Part shown: positions 27,725-35,976 of the stretch, in pieces
How the letters are laid out: every line of letters begins with the position of its first letter
Numbering within the stretch: the stretch's first letter is position 1
From: Anabaena sp. FACHB-1237
Lineage (GTDB): Bacteria; Cyanobacteriota; Cyanobacteriia; Cyanobacteriales; Nostocaceae
Direction: 5' to 3'
DNA length: 64,000 nt
NCBI RefSeq assembly: GCF_014696225.1
Contig: NZ_JACJPV010000007.1
Location: forward strand, 62,001-126,000
Made by a program: the position numbers and the translations under genes
Notes under the pieces: generated by a model
Told to the model about the DNA's origin: nothing
What the model saw: only the letters and a program-made list of their open reading frames with translations
Databases searched by the model: none

Positions 27725-28060
27725 TTAAGCTGCCACTAATTGCAACTCTAACCATAACCGAGGTTCAGACTGTTTTAACGTGGAATAAGGATCACGCAAT
27801 AATCGTTTAGTGTTGATGAAGACTACTTGAATTAAACCCATATTTTCGGCTAATTCTCGCAATATTTCTTTATGGACTTGTACATGAGGAAGTTTATCAT
27901 CTTGACAATAAATTCCAATGTACTGAAAGCGTTTTGCTGGTCTTCCCCAAAAGCTAGTAATCACTTTCACATAGCAGTCAGACAATAGATTACCTATTGT
28001 GGGATAATAGTCATTAACGACTCTGACAAATTCTTGGGCTAGGATGTCTTCAGTAATCAT
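27725..28060 (-). CDS. Hypothetical protein upstream of LLM oxidoreductase
   Basis: 111 residues, not recognised. It appears to be a small alpha/beta cytosolic protein (VVNDYYPTIGNLLSDCYVKVI, then RFQYIGIYCQDDKLPHVQVH). No signal peptide, membrane segment or metal motif is seen. The 24-bp spacing to the downstream luciferase-like gene on the same strand makes it the first gene of a three-gene operon. Upstream there are 110 bp of non-coding DNA and then a MITE. It may be a partner or stability factor of the oxidoreductase, but nothing in the sequence proves that. Confidence 0.7.
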   Translation of the reverse strand: MITEDILAQEFVRVVNDYYPTIGNLLSDCYVKVITSFWGRPAKRFQYIGIYCQDDKLPHVQVHKEILRELAENMGLIQVVFINTKRLLRDPYSTLKQSEPRLWLELQLVAA

Positions 28061-28171
28061 TTTATTGATACTTCTGTAACTTCCATAACTTTAATTGGTA
28101 TAACTAGCATAACACAAAATTGTCAAATAAAGCTAACAAAGTTCATAAAAAATTTATAATTGATAATTGAA

Positions 28172-28275
28172 TAAGCTGTTGTAATTTTAATTTGGATCAT
28201 AAATGCAAGCAAGATGCTTGCACTACAGTAATTTTAGGTTTTTTAGTTATACAGTGAGTGCTGCACATTAGCTTA
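28172..28275 (+). mobile_element. MITE family A, complete copy
   Basis: 104 bp with TAAGCTGTTGT and ACATTAGCTTA ends and the internal CAAGCAAGATGCTTG hairpin. It is somewhat diverged from the 4166 copy (a variant with TTTGGAT in the middle). Confidence 0.85.
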
Positions 28276-28280
28276 ATGAA

Positions 28281-28311
28281 GATCCCCGACTTATTAAATA
28301 AGTCGGGGATC
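28281..28311 (-). terminator. GATCCCC-type hairpin repeat
   Basis: Perfect hairpin GATCCCCGACTTATT/AATAAGTCGGGGATC. It lies 6 bp beyond the stop codon of the gene at 28317 and 5 bp from the neighbouring MITE. Confidence 0.65.
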
Positions 28312-28316
28312 TAAAT

Positions 28317-28628
28317 TTAGCGAGAATTGCGTTCAGCCACTAAAACATCAGCAATAATATCAGGTAAAGTTCTTAAATCAGTATATCCTTCGGAACCAAG
28401 AATAGGAGAAATAAAAGTATAGTTAGGATCACACATTCCTGTATCATAAACCTGCATAAACCAACGATCAGGAAATCCTTCCACACCTAATTCTACAATA
28501 TACCAACTTTCACCCATTAATCGAGAATTAATAATAGTAAACCAATCTCGATATTCATCAGCAATATTCCAGTCGGCTAACAGAAATTCTAAAGCTATAT
28601 GTCCTGCTTCATGGGAAGTCAATAACAT
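28317..28628 (-). CDS. Hypothetical protein
   Basis: 103 residues, not recognised. It begins LLTSHEAGHIALEFLLADWN and contains WYIVELGVEGFPDRWFMQVYD, giving an acidic, aromatic-rich alpha/beta composition. The HEAGH sequence at residues 6-10 superficially resembles HExxH zinc proteases, but no other protease feature supports that. A clear GGAG ribosome-binding site overlaps the end of the preceding gene (2-bp gap), so it is the second gene of a two-gene operon. No membrane segment is seen. Confidence 0.7.
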   Translation of the reverse strand: MLLTSHEAGHIALEFLLADWNIADEYRDWFTIINSRLMGESWYIVELGVEGFPDRWFMQVYDTGMCDPNYTFISPILGSEGYTDLRTLPDIIADVLVAERNSR

Positions 28629-28630
28629 TA

Positions 28631-28894
28631 TTACTCCTGAGTAGCAACTTCACTAGGAATTTCAGGATATAAACCTAATTGTTTAGCTAATTGTTTAGCT
28701 ACAAAAAATAAAAATTGCGCCCCATCTTGGTTTCCTTGATGGGCAAACATTGTCGCAACTTGTAACATTGTTTGTACTAAACCTGAATCTATTAATTCTG
28801 GTTGTGCTTCCAAAACTTCTGGTTCTTGACCATTTGGACATTGTAGAAGTTCATCAATTAAATTAAAATATTGTGTTTGGCGTTCTTGTGTCAT
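28631..28894 (-). CDS. Small helical protein resembling the N-terminal module of CHAT/TPR proteins
   Basis: 87 residues. The pattern YFNLIDELLQCPNGQEPEVL followed by LVQTMLQVATMFAHQGN and FVAKQLAKQLGL resembles the N-terminal ~90-residue helical module of many large cyanobacterial TPR-CHAT proteins. Here it is a complete stand-alone gene with its own start and stop, not an obvious truncation. It is followed 2 bp later by the 103-residue hypothetical gene. If the resemblance is real, it could act as an adaptor or antagonist of a CHAT protein encoded elsewhere. That is inference from motif memory. Confidence 0.65.
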   Translation of the reverse strand: MTQERQTQYFNLIDELLQCPNGQEPEVLEAQPELIDSGLVQTMLQVATMFAHQGNQDGAQFLFFVAKQLAKQLGLYPEIPSEVATQE

Positions 28895-29088
28895 GGTAAT
28901 TTACTTTATGGTGAGTAAGTGAAAATTCATCAAAATTAGCAAAATTAGTCTAAATAATTGTTACCAATTAATCAAACTTTAATAAATAAAAAAGTCAGAA
29001 AATGATATTTTAGCTAACCACTCATAGCTGACTCTTGAGTGCAGGGTGAAAATTCTTTATTCTGACTTGGTGACTCCTGATTCCTAAA

Positions 29089-29517
29089 TCATTGTTCAAT
29101 ACTTTGCTGCCACATTCTTTCTAACAAAGCAATTTGTGATTTTAAAACTGCACTACGATAGATTAAATATCTATCATAACCAATAATCATCACACCAATA
29201 AAAATAGGTATTCCTAAAAATAACCATTGTATAATTGTCAGGAAATTATGTTTATTAAAAAAACGCTGAATCTTATACAATAAATTATCTTGAGATTTCC
29301 TCACTGGAGATACAAAAGATTCCAGATTGAAAGATGTTCCTGTGGTAGATAAAGATTGAGAACCTATATTAATCTTTGGGGATTCACAGGATAAATTCTG
29401 TGTTTTAACTAACTCTCTTTGCCCTAAAACTACACCAATTATTAATATTGATGGTGAAATTAATGCTAAAGTTACTAAACCAACTGTTAGCGCGTTTAAA
29501 AGTTTAATTTTCATCAT
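29089..29517 (-). CDS. Small membrane protein, hypothetical
   Basis: 142 residues. Two hydrophobic segments are visible: residues about 8-30 (VGLVTLALISPSILIIGVVL) and about 92-112 (IIQWLFLGIPIFIGVMIIGY). The loop between is Ser/Asn-rich and probably periplasmic or lumenal. The C-terminus (YLIYRSAVLKSQIALLERMW) is a probable amphipathic helix. No family was recognised. It is monocistronic on the minus strand and the upstream 790 bp are mostly non-coding. Confidence 0.65.
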   Translation of the reverse strand: MMKIKLLNALTVGLVTLALISPSILIIGVVLGQRELVKTQNLSCESPKINIGSQSLSTTGTSFNLESFVSPVRKSQDNLLYKIQRFFNKHNFLTIIQWLFLGIPIFIGVMIIGYDRYLIYRSAVLKSQIALLERMWQQSIEQ

Positions 29518-29713
29518 AATTATCTGAGAATTATCATAAGAAAAATGATTTTAGTAGACTCAGACACATTTTTTGTGAAAAAACCTGCTGAGAAAAATAG
29601 AAAATTTTTAGAAAACTTTTCATAAAATTTTTCCAATAAATCTCACTGTTTAGTTAGAATGAATACGGAAATAGAGAGTTAAGAAGTCCCCCCTAATTCC
29701 AGAGACTTGCATC

Positions 29714-29851
29714 TCAAGAACTTCGGGGGGTAGAGGGGAATCTCTGCGTAAATCCTATATGCTTTATATCAGTTGCTTTTTTTAGAAAAATTAAAGTACC
29801 CCAAATTAAAATTATTAGAATTATTAAAAAACTACTCAAAGCCTCAAACAT
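29714..29851 (-). CDS. Possible small single-span membrane protein
   Basis: 45 codons. The product begins MFEALSSFLIILIILIWGTL and then has a basic turn (FLKKATDIKH), giving one clean membrane helix with a positive tail, as in small photosynthetic or respiratory subunits. There is no clear ribosome-binding site and the last 15 residues (Pro/Ser/Arg-rich) look non-native. Not matched to any known small photosystem or cytochrome b6f subunit. Confidence 0.3.
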   Translation of the reverse strand: MFEALSSFLIILIILIWGTLIFLKKATDIKHIGFTQRFPSTPRSS

Positions 29852-29890
29852 TTATGAAATAAGCAAAATAAAAAATATTTGGTGTGGGGG

Positions 29891-29925
29891 TGCTAGTATT
29901 TTTCTTGGAGGGGACTAGCATTTTT
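29891..29925 (+). terminator. Intrinsic terminator-like hairpin
   Basis: Inverted repeat TGCTAGT/ACTAGCA followed directly by TTTTT on the plus strand. No plus-strand gene ends nearby, so it may end an unannotated transcript starting in the region around 29640-29760. Confidence 0.45.
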
Positions 29926-30308
29926 GGGGGGGGAGGACGGGCAAATTTGTACTCAACTCTCTAACAATCGAACATCTTTATTAAAGGTACTTGTAGGTCA
30001 ATTCATGGAGTTAATTTCGAGTAAAATTGAGTGAAGTTGAGTGAAAATTGTACTCAAATTACAGCATTTCCTGACAAATATAAACTGAGAATACCTTCAA
30101 TAATCAAAAATACAATTAGGATTTTATAAATAGTAGTCTAGGCATCTTGCGAGCTAATTTGTGTTATAAATTGTATTAATTGCTTATTTATAATAACCAT
30201 TAAATTATATAATCAATAACAAATATAAGGTTTTGAAAATTTACAGTATTAATTGACTAAAATCTGATAAAATCAAGATCAATACTTATAAATTTCTGAG
30301 GTTAATAA

Positions 30309-31250
30309 ATGAGAATTGCTAAAGATGTAACAGAATTAATTGGAAATACTCCCTTAATTCAACTTAATAAAATTCCCCAAAGTGAAGGAGTAGTAGCGAG
30401 AATATTGGTAAAATTAGAAAGTATGAATCCTGCGGCTTCTGTTAAAGATAGAATTGGTGTAAGTATGGTTATTTCCGCAGAGAAAGAAGGTTTAATTTCT
30501 CCTGGAAAAACAATTTTAGTAGAACCAACTTCGGGTAATACTGGTATTGCCTTAGCGATGGTGGCTGCTGCTAAAGGTTATCGCCTAATCTTAACTATGC
30601 CAGAAACCATGAGTCAAGAAAGAAGGGCAATGTTAAAAGCCTATGGTGCAATTTTAGAATTAACACCTGGAACTGAAGGAATGCGCGGAGCAATTAACAA
30701 AGCAGAGGAAATTGTCGCTAATACTCCTAATGCTTTTATGTTACAACAATTCCGTAATCCAGCCAACCCTAAAATTCACAGAGAAACCACTGCTGAAGAA
30801 ATTTGGCATGATACAGAAGGTAAGATAGATATCTTTATTTCTGGTGTAGGAACTGGAGGAACAATTACAGGAGTGGCAGAAGTTTTAAAACAGCGTAAAC
30901 CTGATGTGAAAATTATTGCAGTCGAACCGGAAAATAGTCCTGTTCTTTCTGGAGGTAAACCAGGATCTCATAAAATTCAAGGAATAGGTGCGGGTTTTGT
31001 TCCTGATGTTTTAAAAACAGATTTAATTGATGAAATAGTATTAGTTAATGATCAAAATGCGATCGCTTATGGTAGAAGATTAGCTAGGGAAGAAGGACTA
31101 TTATCTGGTATATCTTCTGGTGCGGCTTTATGTGCTGCAATTGAAGTGGGTAAACGTCCAGAAAATGCTGGTAAATTAATAGTCATAATTCAACCTTCTT
31201 TTGGTGAACGTTATTTAAGTACCGTCTTGTTTCAAGACTTAATGAGTTAA
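30309..31250 (+). CDS. cysK: Cysteine synthase A (O-acetylserine sulfhydrylase)
   Basis: 313 residues. It makes cysteine from O-acetylserine and sulphide with pyridoxal phosphate. The PLP lysine is K46 in [11 protein letters not shown]. The substrate loop [10 protein letters not shown] and the phosphate-binding loop [12 protein letters not shown] are intact, and the C-terminal GISSGAAL motif is present. Length is standard. A GAGG site precedes the ATG by 8 bp. It is monocistronic, followed by a GATCCCC hairpin 10 bp after the stop. Cyanobacteria often carry several cysK/cysM copies, so this may be one of several. Confidence 0.95.
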   Translation: MRIAKDVTELIGNTPLIQLNKIPQSEGVVARILVKLESMNPAASVKDRIGVSMVISAEKEGLISPGKTILVEPTSGNTGIALAMVAAAKGYRLILTMPETMSQERRAMLKAYGAILELTPGTEGMRGAINKAEEIVANTPNAFMLQQFRNPANPKIHRETTAEEIWHDTEGKIDIFISGVGTGGTITGVAEVLKQRKPDVKIIAVEPENSPVLSGGKPGSHKIQGIGAGFVPDVLKTDLIDEIVLVNDQNAIAYGRRLAREEGLLSGISSGAALCAAIEVGKRPENAGKLIVIIQPSFGERYLSTVLFQDLMS

Positions 31251-31259
31251 TAAAATATA

Positions 31260-31286
31260 GATCCCCGACTTAAGAAGTCGGGGATC
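31260..31286 (+). terminator. GATCCCC-type hairpin repeat
   Basis: Perfect hairpin GATCCCCGACTTAAGAAGTCGGGGATC, 10 bp after the cysK stop codon. Confidence 0.65.
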
Positions 31287-31390
31287 TGTCGGTTAGTAAT
31301 TTGCGGAAATTAGTAGCCCCAAACGGATATATTTTATTGAACAGGAAATTAAATATTTATTTGTGAAACAATTAATTTTAGTTTTACCTT

Positions 31391-31471
31391 TACAGCAGAT
31401 TCCATCTACATGAGGCAGACTATGAACACAGCAAGATGCCTGTGTTACAAGGGTTTTATCATTAACATCTT
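31391..31471 (+). mobile_element. MITE family B, left part
   Basis: 81 bp matching the left part of family B (TACAGCA-like end through GCCTGTGTTACAAGGG). The right terminal repeat is missing. Confidence 0.7.
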
Positions 31472-31554
31472 TTGATTTATATCTTCATCAGAAATACATA
31501 TTCCGCGTAATTACTGGTATAAAAACAGGCAAGATGCCTGTGATACTGGTTAAC

Positions 31555-32121
31555 CTAATCATACAACCATGTATTTTTACCAAAGTCTTCTTTATTAGAT
31601 TCTGGTTTTTCCTTCATCACTGGTAATTGTCGGTGATCTTTTTTATAGTGTGATTGTGCTGGATGATAAATATCTTTTTTGACTATTGCTGGTGGTGCGG
31701 TTGGTTGTTTTAACAATTCAATTTCTTCCAGTAAATTAGAATTAGAATGGGCTAATTGCAAAGCTGTTTTTTTAGTTTCATCTAATTCTTGATTTAACTT
31801 TTCTGTGAATGCTTGTTTTTCGGCTAAGGCTATTTGTAAATCATTAACTTGTTGTTGTAATGCCATTCCTTTTTCTTGTAAGGTAATAATAGTATCTTGC
31901 AAATCTTTGATTTTTGCTAATAATCGAGATTCTTGTACACTAATAAAATCACTTGCGGTACTTTGGGTAATATCTTGTGTCACTGTTGCTGTTTCTTTCA
32001 CTGGTTCTGCTGCAATTTCTATTACAGAGTCAGTGGAGGAAGGTGTATATTTTTGGGCTTGGGTTTGTGTCTCTATTTGCGCTTCTGCTTGAATTAAGTC
32101 AGCTAATTTTTTCCTAGCCAT
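31555..32121 (-). CDS. Coiled-coil hypothetical protein
   Basis: 188 residues from the ATG at 32121 (MARKKLADLIQAEAQ). The frame extends 54 codons further, but that extension is encoded by a truncated MITE and is not protein-like. Residues about 70-145 form a strong coiled coil with Leu/Ile heptads (LLAKIKDLQDTIITLQEKGM, then LQIALAEKQAFTEKLNQELD). Flanking regions are polar. The last 40 residues are basic and ends in NTWLYD, a short conserved-looking tail that could be a docking motif. Function is not recognised; the gene is adjacent to nblS on the same strand, but a MITE lies between them. Confidence 0.72.
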   Translation of the reverse strand: MARKKLADLIQAEAQIETQTQAQKYTPSSTDSVIEIAAEPVKETATVTQDITQSTASDFISVQESRLLAKIKDLQDTIITLQEKGMALQQQVNDLQIALAEKQAFTEKLNQELDETKKTALQLAHSNSNLLEEIELLKQPTAPPAIVKKDIYHPAQSHYKKDHRQLPVMKEKPESNKEDFGKNTWLYD

Positions 32122-32210
32122 GATTTTATTTACTCCAATAATATGATGATTATACCAAAAATCGGTTACTGAATATAAAAAGTTAATTACCAGCGAATAT
32201 AATTCGCTAC

Positions 32211-32276
32211 TAAGCTGTTGTGCTTTTAATTTGGATAATAGATGCAAGCAAGATGCTTGCACTACTGTAATTTTAG
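32211..32276 (+). mobile_element. MITE family A, truncated copy
   Basis: 66 bp from the TAAGCTGTTGTGC end through the CAAGCAAGATGCTTG hairpin to about TAATTTTAG. The other end is lost. Confidence 0.75.
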
Positions 32277-32340
32277 TGACCACCTGCGTAGCTAGGTTTT
32301 GTCTGTGTAAATAGGATTTCTACTTATCAAGTATCAAGTA

Positions 32341-34302
32341 TCAATTCTTCTCTTCTTCCTCAAATAATTCTAAATCAAACCAAAATGTAGTACCAATACC
32401 CACTTCACTCACTAAATTAACTTGGCTATGATGTCTATCAATAATATTCCTGACAATTGATAAACCTAAACCAGTTCCTTCTAAGGTATGTACTCTATTT
32501 TCTACTCGGAAAAAACGATCAAATATGGCTTCTTGATCTTCTGGTGCAATACCAATTCCCGTATCACTAATTTCTATTCTCACTTTACCTGCTTGCCGTG
32601 AAGATGAATTTAATTGATAAGCACGAATAACTACTTTACCACCAGCAGGAGTGAATTTTAAGGCATTACCAATTAAGTTACCAAAAACTTGCAGTAATAA
32701 ATCATAATTGCCTAAAATCAGTGGTAAATTAGCTGTTAATTCTTGCAATAATTCAATTTCTTTTTCTTTAGCGTTTAATTGATAGGTTCTTAATGTTTGT
32801 TCTATGGCTTGGGATAAGTCAACTTTATCAAAGTTGTAGGTTTTTCCAGATTCTAATTTTGATAAGTCTAACACATCATTAACTAAACGAGTTAATCTAT
32901 CTGTTTCGTTATTTACTGTTTGCAAAAAGTCTTTTCTTTCTTCTAAACTTAAATCTTCGGCATAATCATGTAAGGTTTCTATATAGGTTTTGATATTAAA
33001 TAATGGTGTGCGTAATTCATGGGAAATGTTGCTAATAAATTGACTTTTTGCCTCATTTAGTTCTACTTCACGGGTGATATCTTGCACGGTAATAGCGATG
33101 CCTTTAATACTTTCTCTTTGTAAGTCTAAGACGGTGGTTAATAAAATTCTCACTGTGCGATCGCTATGCTCGCCATAGGTATCACTGGGTTTGTTTAAAG
33201 GTATTCTAAATTCGGCACTTTCACATTCATTATTAGCCATTTCATATAAGGTTCTGGTAATTTCCATTTGCACTGTTTGGGGTAAATTATGCAAGATGTT
33301 ATCACCAATAACTTCTGTAGCTTCCCAACCAAAAATTCTCCTAGCTGTAGGATTAACCAAGACTACTTGCATATTATTATCAATCAATACTGCACCATCG
33401 GCAATTGTGGAAACTAAGGTTTCTAATTTGGCTTTTTCGGCTGTTAATTCCTCTATGTTTTGTTCTTCATAACTTTCTAATTTTTCTGCCATTTCATTAA
33501 AGCTCAAAATTAATTCTCCTAATTCTCCTCCCAATGGTAAATCTATTCTTTGCTTAAAATTTCCGGCGGCTATTTGTTTGACTCCCACTAATAATTCTTT
33601 GATGGGTTTTGTAATGGTTAAAGCATTAATTACGCCAGCCAAAATTACCATTACCCAAATAGTAATAAATACTGCAATTGTCACATCACGAGTTAAATTA
33701 CTAGAAATTACTGCGGTTTGGTTTGGGTTAATACCAACTGCTAATACTCCTATATATTTATTATTTACTATTAAAGGAACAAATACGTCAGTAACAGCAC
33801 CATCGGGTGTATTATGTTGTCTAACTAATGGTTGATCTGTATTTGCAGGATAATCTTCTGGTAGTTGAATACGACGTTTAATAGTTAAAGAATTTTCTAC
33901 TTCTGGTTCCCAAAAAGGAATACCAAAAAATATTTTTCCAGTTTCATCTGCATACAACAAATAACGCACGCTGGATGTGGTGCTGTAAAATCGTTGGGAA
34001 AATTGCGCTACTGCTGTTAAGTTATGATCTGCGATTAAAGGAGTAACGTTAGCGGCTAATAGCAGTCCTAAATCACGTCCAAATCGGGTATCATTGAGAC
34101 GTGCATCTTGTTGAATGGTATTAACTGCCCAAAAGGTTAAACCACTCATCACAAGGGAAACCATGAGGGTAGCAACAGCTAAAAGTTTGGTTTGTAAGGT
34201 AAATTCAGACCACCAATTACCCATAGTTGTGGTAATGGCAGTTATGGCTTTAGATGTACTAGAAGCAAAGGCTTCGCGGAAGTTTCTGAAAATAACTAGC
34301 AT
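32341..34302 (-). CDS. nblS: Sensor histidine kinase NblS (Hik33/DspA)
   Basis: 653 residues with the full NblS layout. Membrane segment about 38-60, extracytoplasmic sensor region (61-205), second membrane segment about 207-228, HAMP (about 229-282), PAS (about 293-410), HisKA with phospho-acceptor H428 in SHELRTPLFNIKTY, and HATPase with IGNALKFTPAGG and GTGLGLSI motifs. In cyanobacteria NblS controls responses to high light, nutrient and cold stress, working with RpaB and SrrA. The PAS-HisKA linker contains residues 373-385 encoded by a palindromic HIP1-containing repeat (around 33155-33180), an in-frame insertion. It is monocistronic here. Confidence 0.93.
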   Translation of the reverse strand: MLVIFRNFREAFASSTSKAITAITTTMGNWWSEFTLQTKLLAVATLMVSLVMSGLTFWAVNTIQQDARLNDTRFGRDLGLLLAANVTPLIADHNLTAVAQFSQRFYSTTSSVRYLLYADETGKIFFGIPFWEPEVENSLTIKRRIQLPEDYPANTDQPLVRQHNTPDGAVTDVFVPLIVNNKYIGVLAVGINPNQTAVISSNLTRDVTIAVFITIWVMVILAGVINALTITKPIKELLVGVKQIAAGNFKQRIDLPLGGELGELILSFNEMAEKLESYEEQNIEELTAEKAKLETLVSTIADGAVLIDNNMQVVLVNPTARRIFGWEATEVIGDNILHNLPQTVQMEITRTLYEMANNECESAEFRIPLNKPSDTYGEHSDRTVRILLTTVLDLQRESIKGIAITVQDITREVELNEAKSQFISNISHELRTPLFNIKTYIETLHDYAEDLSLEERKDFLQTVNNETDRLTRLVNDVLDLSKLESGKTYNFDKVDLSQAIEQTLRTYQLNAKEKEIELLQELTANLPLILGNYDLLLQVFGNLIGNALKFTPAGGKVVIRAYQLNSSSRQAGKVRIEISDTGIGIAPEDQEAIFDRFFRVENRVHTLEGTGLGLSIVRNIIDRHHSQVNLVSEVGIGTTFWFDLELFEEEEKN

Positions 34303-34475
34303 CTTAAAATACAGTTGTTAGTAGTTTGTGGTTTTTCACCTAACAAATCAAAATTAACAGTTAATTGCCCAAATATGCTAGGAATATACTAGAAATTAGA
34401 ATTTACAGTTATATTTATAACATAGTCTATAAATAACATTACGGGAAATAATGGTAATTTTGTGAAATGATTTCA

Positions 34476-34505
34476 GATCCCCGACTTCTCTAAGAAGTGG
34501 GGGAT
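34476..34505 (-). terminator. GATCCCC-type hairpin repeat
   Basis: Hairpin GATCCCCGACTTCTC/AAGAAGTGGGGGAT. It lies 16 bp beyond the stop codon of the gene at 34521. Confidence 0.6.
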
Positions 34506-34520
34506 ATTATTTATTATTCC

Positions 34521-35831
34521 CTAGTTTTTCACTAAAATATAGGCATTGGTATATTCTGGTAATTTCTGAATATAACGATTAAATTCTCTTGTACTAGCAA
34601 ATGTACCTGCTAAAAAATCTAGTTGATAGAGATTAGGTAAAAACGCACCTCCTGTATCTGCTATGACTCCCATTTTTAACTGTTTATTTTTCCCTTGATT
34701 ATCTTCTATGACGATAATTCTTCCTAAGCCAATATTTAACACATCTCCTGCAAATGTGACTCCTGGTTTAATAGATATTTTAGCATCTATTTTATGTCCA
34801 TAACCTTTAATGGAATCCACTTCTTTAAAGTACCAATATCGTTTTTGATCTGTGGGTTTTAAACCTTTGATATAAGACATTCCATTATTTTTATCTACAT
34901 TTAAAAATTCCTGAGTTCCATCTGTGAATTTAACTAATACTGTTCCCTGCATTAATGCCGCTTCTAAACCGTTTCTAGTTAAATAAGCAATGGGTTTAAC
35001 TTTCCCAAATTCTTTACCTCCTGGTTCATAAATGCCCGATAATACATCTTGTTTAGTGTATTTAGTATAGAATTTCTCTTGTTTTAATTCATCTTTTAAC
35101 GCATAAATTGGCGTATTGAATTTTGCTGTTTTTGTCCGTGAACCAGGATGAATAAATGCTGCATATTTGGTAATTCTGAGTTTTTGTTGTTGGGGATTTT
35201 CTGGGTTATGCGCTGACCATTTGATCACCCGAAAATTATTGTTAATAAATTGGGGATCTTGTAATCTGGTAACACGATTATTACCTATATCTTCTTGCAA
35301 AACAACAATCATAAAATCTAATGTTTTCAAAATATCTTTAACTGTTATTCCTTGGGTAATTAATATTCCTATACGTTGTACATCAGGATCTTCTTGACTA
35401 TGTTCTGCAAAGTATTTTCTGGTATTTGTCAGTACGGTTAATAAATCTTGCTGATTAAAGTTAATTGGATTATTGGGTAATTTTCCAGGAGTTAAAACTT
35501 GATTACTATTAACACTATATTTATATTCTTGCCATTCATTAATTACTGAATATAAGGTTGTTTTTTGATTGTTTTTATCTTGTTTATCTTTTGGTTGAGA
35601 TGTAGTTGCTACTGCTGTAATTACAGGTTTATTGATGCTATTTTCAGTTAAATTTGTGGGAACTGTGCTAAATATATTTTCTATATTTTCTTGGATGTTT
35701 TCAGGGTTTTTGACTCTGGTATTTTGTGCAGTTTGATAATTTTGATAAGCATGATAACTACCAATATTAATAAACAATAATGTAGTGATACCTAATGTTA
35801 TTTGAAATTTGGGATTAAGAAAAATATTCAT
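34521..35831 (-). CDS. Envelope protein with 3D (double-psi barrel)-like C-terminus
   Basis: 436 residues. An N-terminal hydrophobic segment (FQITLGITTLLFINIGSYHA, about 9-28) is a membrane anchor or signal. A polar linker leads to a domain around 95-210 with a YFAEHSQEDPDVQRIGILI stretch. The C-terminal ~80 residues contain IGLGRIIVIEDN and then GVIADTGGAFLPNLYQLDFL, which resembles the Asp-rich 3D motif of MltA-type lytic transglycosylases and related barrels. Peptidoglycan processing is therefore possible. The family is not confidently identified; catalytic residues were not assigned. It is monocistronic on the minus strand. Confidence 0.6.
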   Translation of the reverse strand: MNIFLNPKFQITLGITTLLFINIGSYHAYQNYQTAQNTRVKNPENIQENIENIFSTVPTNLTENSINKPVITAVATTSQPKDKQDKNNQKTTLYSVINEWQEYKYSVNSNQVLTPGKLPNNPINFNQQDLLTVLTNTRKYFAEHSQEDPDVQRIGILITQGITVKDILKTLDFMIVVLQEDIGNNRVTRLQDPQFINNNFRVIKWSAHNPENPQQQKLRITKYAAFIHPGSRTKTAKFNTPIYALKDELKQEKFYTKYTKQDVLSGIYEPGGKEFGKVKPIAYLTRNGLEAALMQGTVLVKFTDGTQEFLNVDKNNGMSYIKGLKPTDQKRYWYFKEVDSIKGYGHKIDAKISIKPGVTFAGDVLNIGLGRIIVIEDNQGKNKQLKMGVIADTGGAFLPNLYQLDFLAGTFASTREFNRYIQKLPEYTNAYILVKN

Positions 35832-35929
35832 AAGTGATGATGGGAAAAGGTAAGGATGAAAGTAGATATATTTTTGATTTTACAGCAAAATGAGCAATTC
35901 AACCGGAACAATAAGAAAAATTTTTCTGA

Positions 35930-35960
35930 GATCCTCCACTTCTTAAAAAAGTGGAGGATC
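35930..35960 (-). terminator. GATCCCC-type hairpin repeat (variant)
   Basis: Perfect hairpin GATCCTCCACTTCTT/AAAAAAGTGGAGGATC with compensating changes in both arms. It lies 17 bp beyond the stop codon of the gene at 35977. Confidence 0.65.
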
Positions 35961-35976
35961 TAGTAGGTTGCTATTA

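Larger units (their letters stand above)
29518..30308. other. Long intergenic region
   Basis: 790 bp without a certain gene. It contains a candidate 45-codon membrane ORF (29714-29851), C- and G-rich complementary stretches CCCCCC/GGGGGG near 29687-29731, a terminator-like hairpin at 29891, an unusual G-rich run near 29921-29935, and direct AGTTGAGTGAA-type repeats near 30025-30050. The last 200 bp presumably hold the cysK promoter. Confidence 0.5.

Noticed and set aside
28317..28628. HEAGH motif as possible zinc protease
   Set aside because: The protein is only 103 residues and lacks any third ligand or protease fold; the motif near the N-terminus is likely chance.
32122..32283. N-terminal 54-codon extension of the coiled-coil gene
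   Set aside because: Much of it is encoded by a truncated MITE on the opposite strand, so the ATG at 32121 is preferred.
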